Source: Leucobacter zeae
GTDB lineage: Bacteria; Actinomycetota; Actinomycetes; Actinomycetales; Microbacteriaceae
Reading direction: 5' to 3'
NCBI RefSeq assembly: GCF_016758175.1
Contig: NZ_QYAB01000002.1
Coordinates: 1 to 64,000 of the forward strand
Length of the DNA: 64,000 nucleotides
Made by a program: the position numbers and the translations under genes. A model generated the notes under the pieces. That model saw only the letters and a program-made list of their open reading frames with translations. It ran no database searches and was not told the DNA's origin. Every line of letters starts with the position of its first letter. Position 1 is the first letter of the stretch. Below, one piece after another: positions 12,158 to 20,232 of the stretch.

Positions 12158-13125
12158 TGGGAGTCACGGCGGAGCACGGCGCGGAGCGCTACCTGCGCCA
12201 CGTCGCCCTCGAGCTGGGGCTCTCGGCGAACAGCCGGTCGGCCTACCGGCGGGACCTGACCGCCTACGCCGGGTGGCTCGGGACGCGCGGCATCGCGGAT
12301 CTCGCCGAGGTAACGCCCGAGACCCTGTCCGCGTACGTCGCCGAGCTCGCGGAGCCGGTCGACGGCGGCCGCGCGCTCGCCGCGGCGTCGATCACGCGCC
12401 GGCTGTCGACGGTGCGCGGGATGCATCGATTCCTGTTCGAGGAGGGTCTGCTCCCCGCGAACCCCGGCAGCGGGGTGCGCACCCCGAAGCGCGCCCAGCG
12501 GCTGCCGAAGGCGCTGGCGCTGGAGGAGGTCGAGGCGCTGCTCGCCGCGGTCGCGGGCGAGGATCCCGTCGCGCTGCGCGACCGCGCGCTGCTCGAACTG
12601 CTCTACGCGAGCGGCGCCCGAGTGAGCGAGGTCACCGCGCTCGACATCGACGATCTGATCGCGGGTCCGGGCGGCGGCGACGCCTGGGAGGACCCGCCGA
12701 CGGCGCTCGCAGCGGGCGGATTCATCCAGGTGACGGGCAAGGGATCGAAGCAGCGGATCGTCCCGTACGGCAGCTTCGCGGGTCGCGCCCTCGCCGCATA
12801 TCTCGTGCGCGCGCGCCCCGAGATGGTCGCGCGGGGACGCGGCACGCCCGCGCTCTTCGTCGGCCCCCGTGGCGCGCGGCTCTCGCGCCAGAGCGCCTGG
12901 CTCGTGATCCGCGCAGCCGCCGACCGCGCGGGGATCACCGCGGACGTCTCGCCGCACACCCTCAGGCACTCGTTCGCCACACATCTGCTCGCGGGCGGGG
13001 CCGACGTGCGCACGGTCCAGGAGATGCTCGGCCACGCGTCCGTCACCACGACGCAGATCTACACGCAGGTCACCGCGGACACGCTGCGCGAGCACTACCT
13101 CATGTCCCACCCGCGCGCGCGGTAG
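12157..13125 (+). CDS. xerD: Site-specific tyrosine recombinase XerD
   Basis: XerD resolves chromosome dimers at dif with XerC. The 322-residue protein has the N-terminal SAM-like core-binding domain (about 8-105) and a catalytic domain with all active residues: Arg in ASGARVSE (about 157), Lys in GKGSKQR (about 195), His-Thr-Leu-Arg at 267-270, His 293 in LGHAS and Tyr 302 in IYTQV. A slightly longer Gly/Ala loop ([14 protein letters not shown]) precedes the lysine strand. It is placed between pyrG-nudix and parA-scpAB, as in many actinobacteria, and is a housekeeping gene rather than an integrase of a mobile element. Confidence 0.94.
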
Positions 13126-13207
13126 CCGCGGCGGGCGCATGTCCCGCGCGCGCGGGTGCCGCGGGTCGCCTCGGCCCCGGCGGCCCCGGACCGATCGGGT
13201 CGCCCGG

Positions 13208-14119
13208 TCAGGCCGGGGCGACCGGGATGCGGATGCGGACGCTCGTGCCGGCGCCCTCCCGCGATCGGATGGCGACGTCGCCGCCGTGGCGCTCCGCGAC
13301 GACGCGCACCAGCGACAGCCCGAGGCCGCTGCCCTCGACGCGGCGGGCACGTCCGCCGCGCCAGAGTTCGTCCCACACCCGGACGAGCTCGTCCTCCGGG
13401 ATGCCCCACCCGGTGTCGGCGACCTCGATCACGACCCATCCCGCATCCTCGGCGCCGCGGATCTCGATGCGTGCGCCGGGGTCGGCGTACTTCGCGGCGT
13501 TCACGAGCAGGTTCCGCACGGCGACGGCGAGCAGGTCGGCGTCGCCGGCCACGCTCGGGAGCGGCCACGGCGCGGCGGGGAGCTGCACGTCGATCTCGCG
13601 GCGCATCCCCCGCGCGGCGAGATCCTCGGCGAACGCATCGGTCTCGTCGCGCACGACGGCGGAGAGGTCGACGGGCGCGCGCTCGATCTCGGAGGTCTCG
13701 AGCGCGGAGAGGGAGCGCAGCTCGCCGATGAGGACCGCGAGGCGGTCGGCCTGCCCGGCGGCGACCGCGAGCGACGGCGACGGCTCGAGATCCGTCTCGA
13801 GCGCGGCGCGGATCGCGGTCACGGGATTCTTGAGCTCGTGATCGAGCCGGGCCAGGAATCGGCGGTGCGCCTCGCGCTCGCGCTCGGATCCCATCGCGAT
13901 GCCGCGCTCCTCCCGCGAGCGGAGCGATCTGCGCGCTGCCGATCCGACGGCGATCGCGCACGAGAGCACGAGGCCCGAGACCAGGAGCGCGCTCGTGAGC
14001 GGGAAGGTCACCGCGACGACGCCGTTCGCCCCGGCGGCTGCGACTCCGGCGGCGGCCGCGACCCCCGCGAGTGCGGGGGCTGCGACCGCCGCCGCGCTGA
14101 GCAGGCGCCGGCGGGTCAT
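13208..14119 (-). CDS. Two-component sensor histidine kinase
   Basis: This is a 303-residue membrane kinase. Residues 1-60 form two closely spaced membrane segments with only a few residues between them, so there is almost no extracellular sensor. The DHp domain has phosphoacceptor His 94 in DHELKNPVT. The ATPase domain has the N box NLLVNAAKY, G1 box DTGWGIP and G2 box GSGLGLS. It overlaps the response-regulator gene by ATGA and is its cognate kinase. Without a sensor domain, the signal probably comes through partners, possibly the membrane protein and lipoprotein encoded in the same operon. Confidence 0.93.
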   Translation of the reverse strand: MTRRRLLSAAAVAAPALAGVAAAAGVAAAGANGVVAVTFPLTSALLVSGLVLSCAIAVGSAARRSLRSREERGIAMGSEREREAHRRFLARLDHELKNPVTAIRAALETDLEPSPSLAVAAGQADRLAVLIGELRSLSALETSEIERAPVDLSAVVRDETDAFAEDLAARGMRREIDVQLPAAPWPLPSVAGDADLLAVAVRNLLVNAAKYADPGARIEIRGAEDAGWVVIEVADTGWGIPEDELVRVWDELWRGGRARRVEGSGLGLSLVRVVAERHGGDVAIRSREGAGTSVRIRIPVAPA

Positions 14120-14832
14120 GCCCGCACCACCGCTCCGCAGAACCGGTAGCCCGCGCCCGGGACGGTCTCGATCCAGCGGGGACGCTGCGGGTCGTCGCCG
14201 AGCACCCGGCGGAGTTCGGCGACGCGGTGATCCACGGCCCGGGTCGTCACCGCGAACTCGAACCCCCAGAGCGCGGAGAGCAGATGCTCGCGGGTGTGGA
14301 TCTCGTCGGGGTGCGCCATGAGGTAGTCGAGCAGCGCGACGGCCTTCGGGGTCAGCTCGACGGGGCGGCCGTCGATGCGCGCCCGCCGCCCGGGGCGGTC
14401 GAGCTCGAGCCCGTCGCTCGCGAGCAGGTCCGCCGCGGAGAGCGGACGTCCGCCCGTGGTACGGCGCAGCACCGCGCGGATCCGCGACACGAGCTCCGAC
14501 GGCAGGAACGGCTTGCCGAGGTAGTCGTCGGCGCCCTCATCGAGCGCCGCAGCGCGCTCGGACGCCTCGTCCACCTGCGTGAGCAGGATGACCGGAGTCC
14601 AGGTCTCGGCGCGCCTGAGCCGACGCACCAGCTGCCGACCGTCGATGCCGGGCATGAGCACGTCGGAGACGACGATGTCGGGGCGGGTCTCAGCGTGCCT
14701 GGCGAGGCCGGCCTCGCCGTCGCTCGCGATCACGACCTCGAACCCCGCGCGCTCCAGGTAGGGCCCGAGGGTGGAGGTGATCGCCTCCTCGTCGTCGACG
14801 AGGAGCACGCGGCGGCGCGGCTCCGTCGTCAC
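14116..14832 (-). CDS. OmpR-family response regulator
   Basis: This is a 238-residue transcription factor. The receiver domain spans about 8-120 with acidic pocket DDE, phosphoacceptor Asp 57 in VVSDVLMPG and Lys 107 in LGKPF. The C-terminal winged helix has the OmpR-type end RAVDHRVAELRRVLGDD and ETVPGAGYRF. GTG 14832 gives a standard N-terminus and a four-base GTGA overlap with the upstream gene. It is phosphorylated by the kinase encoded next to it. Confidence 0.94.
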   Translation of the reverse strand: MTTEPRRRVLLVDDEEAITSTLGPYLERAGFEVVIASDGEAGLARHAETRPDIVVSDVLMPGIDGRQLVRRLRRAETWTPVILLTQVDEASERAAALDEGADDYLGKPFLPSELVSRIRAVLRRTTGGRPLSAADLLASDGLELDRPGRRARIDGRPVELTPKAVALLDYLMAHPDEIHTREHLLSALWGFEFAVTTRAVDHRVAELRRVLGDDPQRPRWIETVPGAGYRFCGAVVRA

Positions 14833-15119
14833 GGCAGGCTCACCGCCCAGCCGATCGCGCCGACGGCGACGAGCGCGACGAGGGCGATCGCGGCGAGCGA
14901 GAGGTATCCGATGACGAGCGCGATGACGGCCATCACCGCGCCGGAGCCGCCGGTGCGCCCGATGACGGCGAGCGAGACGTGGCCGAGGACGACCGCGACG
15001 ATGTTCAGGCCGACGACCGCGCAGATCAGCGCCGCGATCGCGAACCCATCGGTGGGGGCCGGCCTGGCGCAGGGCCGAGCCGCGGGCGGGAGCGGGCCGC
15101 TCGGGGCGCTCACGGTCAT
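14829..15119 (-). CDS. DUF4190-type small membrane protein
   Basis: This is a 96-residue protein with a short Pro/Ala-rich N-terminus (about 1-25) and two to three hydrophobic segments (FAIAALICAVVGLNIVAVVLG, then AVMAVIALVIGYLSLAAIAL). The pattern matches DUF4190 proteins, whose function is unknown. It sits between a lipoprotein gene (3 bases upstream) and the response regulator (four-base overlap), so it is co-translated with the two-component system and may take part in signal input. Confidence 0.8.
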   Translation of the reverse strand: MTVSAPSGPLPPAARPCARPAPTDGFAIAALICAVVGLNIVAVVLGHVSLAVIGRTGGSGAVMAVIALVIGYLSLAAIALVALVAVGAIGWAVSLP

Positions 15120-15122
15120 CGC

Positions 15123-15749
15123 CTACTCGCCCGCGTCCCAGCTCGTCGGCAGCAGCACATTGCCGACGCCGCTCTCGGTGACCACGGGGTCGCCGGTGGA
15201 CCAGGCGACCGTGTTGCCGTTCCCGGTCGTGTCCACCGATCCCAGCCGCGCGACGAAGAGCGTGTTGCCGGTGCCGGTCACCTCGAGCGCGTCGATGTTC
15301 CGGGCGAGCACCGACATCCCGTTGCCCGAGACCGTGATGCTCGCGCAGTCGCCCTCGAGCGCGATCACGTCGCCGACGCCCGAGATGTCGAGCACGCCGT
15401 CGGGGCAGCTCACCGACTTCGTCACGTTGGCGCCGAGCACGTCGTGGACGGACTGCAGCTCCCCGGGCGGCAGCTGCGAGAGGTCGCCGATCTCGGACAG
15501 CGCATCGACGTCGGTGATCGCGCCCTCGGCGGATGCGGCGCCCGAGGTCCCGGGGGAGTCCCGCGCCTCGGGATCCGGCTCGACGGACCGCTGGGGGGTC
15601 GTGGAGGGCTGCGTCTCCGACGGCTGCTGCGCGGCGGCGTCTGAGTCGGGTGTGAACGCGACGCCGCAGCCCGTGAGGCCTCCTGCGGCGACGAGCAGCG
15701 CCGCGACTGCTGCAGCGGTGCGGGGGAGGAGCGTGCGCGATGCGGTCAT
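15123..15749 (-). CDS. DUF3060-type lipoprotein
   Basis: This is a 208-residue secreted lipoprotein with a signal peptide of about 27 residues ending in the lipobox LTGC (Cys 28). A Ser/Thr/Pro/Glu-rich linker extends to about residue 90. The C-terminal half has repeating beta-strand turns (SGVGDVIALEGDCASITVSG, then TGTGNTLF and TGNGNTVAW), the pattern of DUF3060. The function is unknown. It is the first gene of the four-gene operon with the DUF4190 protein, response regulator and kinase, which suggests an envelope-sensing role. AAAGGA lies about eight bases before the ATG. Confidence 0.85.
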   Translation of the reverse strand: MTASRTLLPRTAAAVAALLVAAGGLTGCGVAFTPDSDAAAQQPSETQPSTTPQRSVEPDPEARDSPGTSGAASAEGAITDVDALSEIGDLSQLPPGELQSVHDVLGANVTKSVSCPDGVLDISGVGDVIALEGDCASITVSGNGMSVLARNIDALEVTGTGNTLFVARLGSVDTTGNGNTVAWSTGDPVVTESGVGNVLLPTSWDAGE

Positions 15750-15859
15750 GGGGGAATCCTTTCACGTTCTCGGGCCGGCGGTGCCGCCCGGGTCCCCGGT
15801 GCGTCCGGGGCGATCCCCACGCTACGGAGCATCCCGCCGGAGGTGATCGCGGGGGCGTC

Positions 15860-16810
15860 TCAGACCCGTCGCAGTTCTGCGACATCCTCCGGGGCCGCGC
15901 GCACGGGGGTCCCCGCCTGGCCGCGCCAGCGCCCCTCGGCCCGGCGCCCCCACGCCATCGCGACGAGGAGGATCCCAGCACCGATCCAGCCGACGAGTCC
16001 GATGCGCTCGCCGCCGATCACCGCTCCGATGAGCAGCGCCCAGCCGGGTTCAGAGCCCAGCATCAATCCCGCGCGGGAGGCCGACGTGCGGCTCGTGGCC
16101 CAGAGCTGGCCGAGGAAGGCGAGGACCGTGCATCCGAGCGAGAGGTAGAGCACGAGCCCCCATTGGCCTGCTGAGAGGGCGGGCAGGCCGGCGACGACGC
16201 CGACGCCGCCCCATGCGCTGAAGAGCAGGGCTCCCAGCGCCACTTCCACCGCGGTGAGCCCGAGCAGATCGGCGCCCCGGCCGCGCGTCGCCCGGGCCTC
16301 GGCGACCCCGAGAGCCGCGCGCGTGACAGCCGCGATCAGGATCAGTCCGTCACCAGGATTCAGGGCGTCGAAGCCGGCCCCTCCCACCAGGAGCGCGATC
16401 CCGCAGAGCGCGAGGAGCACGCTGCCGATGAGACCCGGCGTCAAGCGCCGCCCCGTCGACCAGGACTCGAGGACGGGGGTGATGAGGATCGACAGGCCGA
16501 TGAGCAGGCCGGCGTTCGTCGCGCTCGTCATCGTCACGCCCACCGTCTCGAGCGCGATCGTCGCCGCGCGCAGCGCACCGAGGATCGACCCCGCACCGAG
16601 CGACGCCCGGAGGCGGGGACCGCGGCGGGCGCACACGAGCGCACCGAGCACGACCGCGGCCGGCAGGAACCGCGCGCAGAGGACCGCCGCGACTCCGAGC
16701 GTCGCGGCGAGCTCCTGCGCGGCCAGGTAGCTGCCGCCCCACACTGCGGCGATGCCCAGCAGGGCGAGATCGGGGAGCGGTGATCGGCGAGGACTCAGGG
16801 AGGTCGGCAT
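15860..16810 (-). CDS. EamA family (DMT) transporter
   Basis: This is a 316-residue inner-membrane protein of the drug/metabolite transporter superfamily with ten predicted membrane helices in two EamA halves (about 13-140 and 155-285). The first helix has the family pattern LGIAAVWGGSYLAAQEL. Such proteins often export amino acids or metabolites. It diverges from a LysR gene across 72 bases that hold a clear inverted repeat, so it is likely the regulated target of that LysR protein. Confidence 0.9.
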   Translation of the reverse strand: MPTSLSPRRSPLPDLALLGIAAVWGGSYLAAQELAATLGVAAVLCARFLPAAVVLGALVCARRGPRLRASLGAGSILGALRAATIALETVGVTMTSATNAGLLIGLSILITPVLESWSTGRRLTPGLIGSVLLALCGIALLVGGAGFDALNPGDGLILIAAVTRAALGVAEARATRGRGADLLGLTAVEVALGALLFSAWGGVGVVAGLPALSAGQWGLVLYLSLGCTVLAFLGQLWATSRTSASRAGLMLGSEPGWALLIGAVIGGERIGLVGWIGAGILLVAMAWGRRAEGRWRGQAGTPVRAAPEDVAELRRV

Positions 16811-16834
16811 GACCTCGACGATGCCCGATGCATC

Positions 16835-16863
16835 GATGAAGAACCACGGGCAATGTCTTCATC
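16835..16863. promoter_or_regulatory. Inverted repeat, candidate LysR operator
   Basis: GATGAAGA (16835-16842) and TCTTCATC (16856-16863) are exact reverse complements separated by 13 bases. The centre is about 33 bases before the LysR start and overlaps its predicted -35 region. Symmetry and placement between divergent genes fit a LysR-type operator. A ten-base palindrome, CGATGCATCG, lies next to it at 16826-16835. Confidence 0.6.
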
Positions 16864-16869
16864 AAGAGG

Positions 16870-16875
16870 TAAGAT
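16870..16875 (+). promoter_or_regulatory. -10 element of a near-leaderless promoter
   Basis: TAAGAT ends seven bases before ATG 16883, with no Shine-Dalgarno sequence between. Confidence 0.45.
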
Positions 16876-16882
16876 CTGCTTC

Positions 16883-17812
16883 ATGGAGGTCCGGCATCTG
16901 CGCACGCTGCGCGAGCTCCGCGATCGGGGTTCGGTCACGGCGGTCGCAGCCGCACTGCATCTGTCCCCCTCGGCGGTCTCGCAGCAGCTGGCGGCGCTGC
17001 AGCGCGGGTTCGACGTCCCGCTCACGGAGCAGCGCGGACGGCACCTCGGGCTGACGCCGGCCGGGGAACGACTCGCGCTGGCCGGCGACGGGGTCATCGC
17101 AGCCGTTGCCCGCGCGGAACAGGCCGCCCGCGGGACCGATGCCGAGCCAGGCGAGCCCGTCACCGTCACTGCGTTCCACAGCGCGGCGCTCGCCTGGTTC
17201 CCTGATCTGATCGCGCAGAGTCTCGCGGATCCGGACGGGCCGAGCGTGCGGTGCCGGGACGAGGACGTCTCGATCTCGGAGTTCGTGGGCCTCGCGGCCG
17301 ATCACGACCTCGTGATCGCGCACCGTCCGCCCGCGGCCGAGCCGTGGCCGGACGGGAGGATCGTCTCCGTTCCCGTGCTCGAGGAACCCATCGAGCTCGC
17401 CCTGCGCCGCGATCATCCGCTCGCGGCGCGATCCACCGTGGAGCTCGGTGATCTGGCCGCCGAGATCTGGGTCGCCGCGCACGAGGGCTTCGCCCTCGAA
17501 CCCCTCGTGGTGCAGGCGCTCGCCGCGGGCGCGGGCGACCGCCTCGAGATCGCGCATCGGGTGAACGAGTTCAACGTGGTGGCCGCGATCATCGCGCGCA
17601 CCGGAGCCGTCGGACTGCTGCCGCGCCACACCGGGCTGCCTGCGGCCCTGCGCGACGAGCTCGTGCTGCGGCCCATCCGAGGCGTCTCGGTGACGAGGCG
17701 CATCGATGTGCTCGCGCGGCCGGAGGCGCTGACCCGGCCGGCGGTGCGGGAGGTCGTCGGCCGGATCGTCGAGATCGCAGGGCGCCGATCCCGCGAGGGC
17801 GAGGCACGGTAG
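16883..17812 (+). CDS. LysR family transcriptional regulator
   Basis: This is a 309-residue LysR regulator. The N-terminal winged HTH spans about 1-60 (ELRDRGSVTAVAAALHLSPS, then AVSQQLAALQ), and the substrate-binding domain runs from about 90 to 300. ATG 16883 is chosen over ATG 16853, since the longer start lies upstream of the predicted -10 box and would add ten residues before the conserved MEVRHLRTL beginning. It is divergent from the EamA transporter gene and probably controls it, with an effector related to the cargo. Confidence 0.92.
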   Translation: MEVRHLRTLRELRDRGSVTAVAAALHLSPSAVSQQLAALQRGFDVPLTEQRGRHLGLTPAGERLALAGDGVIAAVARAEQAARGTDAEPGEPVTVTAFHSAALAWFPDLIAQSLADPDGPSVRCRDEDVSISEFVGLAADHDLVIAHRPPAAEPWPDGRIVSVPVLEEPIELALRRDHPLAARSTVELGDLAAEIWVAAHEGFALEPLVVQALAAGAGDRLEIAHRVNEFNVVAAIIARTGAVGLLPRHTGLPAALRDELVLRPIRGVSVTRRIDVLARPEALTRPAVREVVGRIVEIAGRRSREGEAR

Positions 17813-17815
17813 GAT
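17810..17815 (+). promoter_or_regulatory. -10 element upstream of parA
   Basis: TAGGAT overlaps the LysR stop codon. Predicted transcription starts near 17822 and gives a 22-base leader containing the GGAAGGAG Shine-Dalgarno sequence of parA. Confidence 0.45.
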
Positions 17816-17843
17816 GGGGCGTTAGCAATCGGAAGGAGCGGGA

Positions 17844-18698
17844 ATGGCGACCACCCTGTTCGACTTGGGCCCCACCGGGCGCCCCGACCGGGTCATCCCG
17901 CCCCCCGCGAAGCTGGAACGGCACGGGCCGGCGCGCATCATCGCGATGTGCAACCAGAAGGGCGGGGTCGGCAAGACGACGAGCACGATCAACCTCGCCG
18001 CGGCGCTCGCGCGGTACGGGCGCCGCGTGCTCGCGATCGACTTCGATCCCCAGGGCGCGCTCTCTGCGGGCCTCGGAGTCCCCGCGCACGACGTGCCGAC
18101 CATCTACGACCTCATGCTCGGCAAGGAGAAGGATCCGCACGCCGCGATCCAGCGCACCGCGACCCCGGGGCTCGACGTGATCCCGGCGAACATCGATCTC
18201 TCCGCAGCCGAGGTGCACCTCGTCACCGAGGTCGCCCGCGAGCAGATCCTCGCCGGAGTGCTGCGCAAGGTCGCACCCGACTACGACGTGATCCTGATCG
18301 ATTGCCAGCCGTCGCTCGGCCTGCTCACCGTGAACGCGCTCACCGCGAGCCACGGAGTGCTCATCCCGCTCGCCTGCGAGTACTTCGCGCTGCGCGGCGT
18401 CGCGCTGCTGGTGGAGACCGTCGAGAAGGTCAGGGACCGGCTGAACCCGGCGCTCGAGCTCGACGGCATCCTCGCCACCATGTACGACTCGCGGACGCTG
18501 CACGCGCGTGAGGTGCTCGAGCGCGTGGTCGACACCTTCGGCGATACGGTGTTCGAGACCGTGATCGGGCGTACGGTGAAGCTGCCCGACGCGCAGATCG
18601 CGGCCAAGCCGATCCTCGACTACGCGCCGTCGAACGCCGCGTCGGAGGCCTACCTGAAGCTCGCGCGGGAACTGGTGCAGCGCGGCGTCGTCGCCTAG
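17844..18698 (+). CDS. ParA/Soj family ATPase linked to scpAB
   Basis: This is a 284-residue deviant Walker-A ATPase. The P-loop KGGVGKTTSTINLA lies near residue 37, and the later aspartate motifs are in AIDFDPQG and VILIDCQPSLG. The N-terminal 30 residues are a short extension. There is no parB gene next to it; instead it precedes scpA and scpB, an arrangement found in many actinobacteria. It is therefore likely a second ParA homologue acting with condensin loading or nucleoid organisation, rather than the partner of the main ParB (inference). A strong GGAAGGAG lies before the ATG. Confidence 0.9.
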   Translation: MATTLFDLGPTGRPDRVIPPPAKLERHGPARIIAMCNQKGGVGKTTSTINLAAALARYGRRVLAIDFDPQGALSAGLGVPAHDVPTIYDLMLGKEKDPHAAIQRTATPGLDVIPANIDLSAAEVHLVTEVAREQILAGVLRKVAPDYDVILIDCQPSLGLLTVNALTASHGVLIPLACEYFALRGVALLVETVEKVRDRLNPALELDGILATMYDSRTLHAREVLERVVDTFGDTVFETVIGRTVKLPDAQIAAKPILDYAPSNAASEAYLKLARELVQRGVVA

Positions 18699-18713
18699 CC
18701 GCGGGATTCCTGG

Positions 18714-19568
18714 ATGACGGCCCCGCGATCGGAGCACGGACCGGGCGCCGCGGGCGCGCACTCGGACGAGGACGACGGCTTCCGGGTCTCCCTCGAGGTG
18801 TTCGACGGCCCCTTCGACCTGCTGCTGAACCTCATCGGCAAGCACGAGCTCGACATCACCGAGGTCTCGCTGAGCCTCGTCACCGACGAGTTCATCGCCT
18901 ACCTCGGCCGGCTCGAGGGGCAGGACGCGGCCCGGCTCGATCGCGCGTCGGAGTTCCTGGTCGTCGCGGCGACACTCCTCGACCTCAAGATCGCGAGCCT
19001 GCTGCCGCAGGGCGAGGCGGTCGACGCCGAGGACATCGCGCTGCTCGAGGCCCGCGACCTGCTCTTCGCGCGACTGCTGCAGTACCGCGCATTCAAGCAG
19101 GCGAGCGCGTGGTTCCGCGAGCGACTCGAAGCGGAAGCGGCCCGCCATCCGCGCCTCGTGCCGCTCGATGCGAAGTATCGTGATCGCGCGCCGGAGCTCG
19201 TGTGGAAGCTCTCCGCCGAGGACTTCGCGGCGATCGCGACGCTCGCGTTCGCGCCGCGCGAGATCCCGACCGTCGGCCTCGACCACCTGCACGCGCCGCT
19301 CGTGTCGATCCGCGAGCAGGCGGCGATCGTGGTCGCGCTGCTGCGGCCGGCGGACGGACGCGGCGGCGCGCGCAGCTTCCGCGAGCTCATCGCCGGCGTC
19401 GACGAGCGCGGCGTGATCGTCGCCCGCTTCCTCGCGGTGCTGGAACTGTACCGGCGAGCCGCGGTGAGCTTCGAACAGGCGGAGCCGCTCGGCGAGCTGC
19501 ACGTGCAGTGGACCGGCGAGAGCTGGTCGGACGATGAACTTGCTACCTTGGGGAACGACTATGACTGA
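18714..19568 (+). CDS. scpA: Segregation and condensation protein A
   Basis: ScpA is the kleisin subunit that bridges the SMC head domains, with ScpB, to form the bacterial condensin. The 284-residue protein has the N-terminal motif FDGPFDLLLNLIGKHELDI (about 24-42) and the C-terminal winged-helix end ARFLAVLELYRRAAVSFEQ. The ATG lies 15 bases after the parA stop. The end overlaps scpB by eight bases. Confidence 0.95.
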   Translation: MTAPRSEHGPGAAGAHSDEDDGFRVSLEVFDGPFDLLLNLIGKHELDITEVSLSLVTDEFIAYLGRLEGQDAARLDRASEFLVVAATLLDLKIASLLPQGEAVDAEDIALLEARDLLFARLLQYRAFKQASAWFRERLEAEAARHPRLVPLDAKYRDRAPELVWKLSAEDFAAIATLAFAPREIPTVGLDHLHAPLVSIREQAAIVVALLRPADGRGGARSFRELIAGVDERGVIVARFLAVLELYRRAAVSFEQAEPLGELHVQWTGESWSDDELATLGNDYD

Positions 19569-20232
19569 CACGAACGAGACCCGGGCCGAAGGGGCGACGG
19601 AACTGGAGCGCGCTCGCGCGACCCACTCGCTCGCGCAGCAGCTCGAGGCGCTGCTCATCGTCGCCGACGAACCGCTGAGCGCCGTCGCGCTCGCGACCGC
19701 GACGGACCGGCCGGTGCGCGAGGTGCGGGACGTGCTCGACGCGCTGATCGCGGACTACGACGGCGCGGGAGCGGAAGGGGACCCCGCAGGCGGATCCGGA
19801 TCCGCGGCCACCGCCACCGCCGCCGACGCGCCTGGGTCCAGGGGATTCGAGCTGCGGGAGGTCGCGGGCGGCTACCGGTTCTACGTGCGCGCGAGCCTCG
19901 ACCCGCTCATCGCCGACTTCGTGCGGCAGCAGACGCCCGCGAAGCTCTCGCAGGCGGCGCTCGAGACGCTCGCCGTCATCGCCTACCGGCAGCCGATCTC
20001 GCGCGGCGCCATCGCCTCGATCCGCGCGGTCAACGTCGACTCGGTCGTGCGGACGCTGCTGGCGCGCGGGCTCATCACCGAGGTCGGTCGCGATCCCGAG
20101 ACGAACGCGACCCTCTACGGCAGCTCCGAGACGCTGCTGGCGCACCTGGGCATCGGGGACCCCTCCGAGCTCCCCCCGATCTCGCCCCTCCTCGACGACG
20201 GAAGTGAAGGATTCGATCATGAGCCGATCTGA
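19561..20232 (+). CDS. scpB: Segregation and condensation protein B
   Basis: ScpB dimerises through winged helices and binds ScpA in the SMC complex. The 223-residue protein shows the first wing LEALLIVADEPLSA and the second wing QAALETLAVIAYRQPIS, followed by RTLLARGLI. A Gly/Ser/Ala-rich insert of about 25 residues separates the first helix pair from the beta wing. ATG 19561 is chosen because GGGGA lies eight bases upstream; ATG 19534 would overlap scpA by 35 bases. Confidence 0.93.
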   Translation: MTDTNETRAEGATELERARATHSLAQQLEALLIVADEPLSAVALATATDRPVREVRDVLDALIADYDGAGAEGDPAGGSGSAATATAADAPGSRGFELREVAGGYRFYVRASLDPLIADFVRQQTPAKLSQAALETLAVIAYRQPISRGAIASIRAVNVDSVVRTLLARGLITEVGRDPETNATLYGSSETLLAHLGIGDPSELPPISPLLDDGSEGFDHEPI

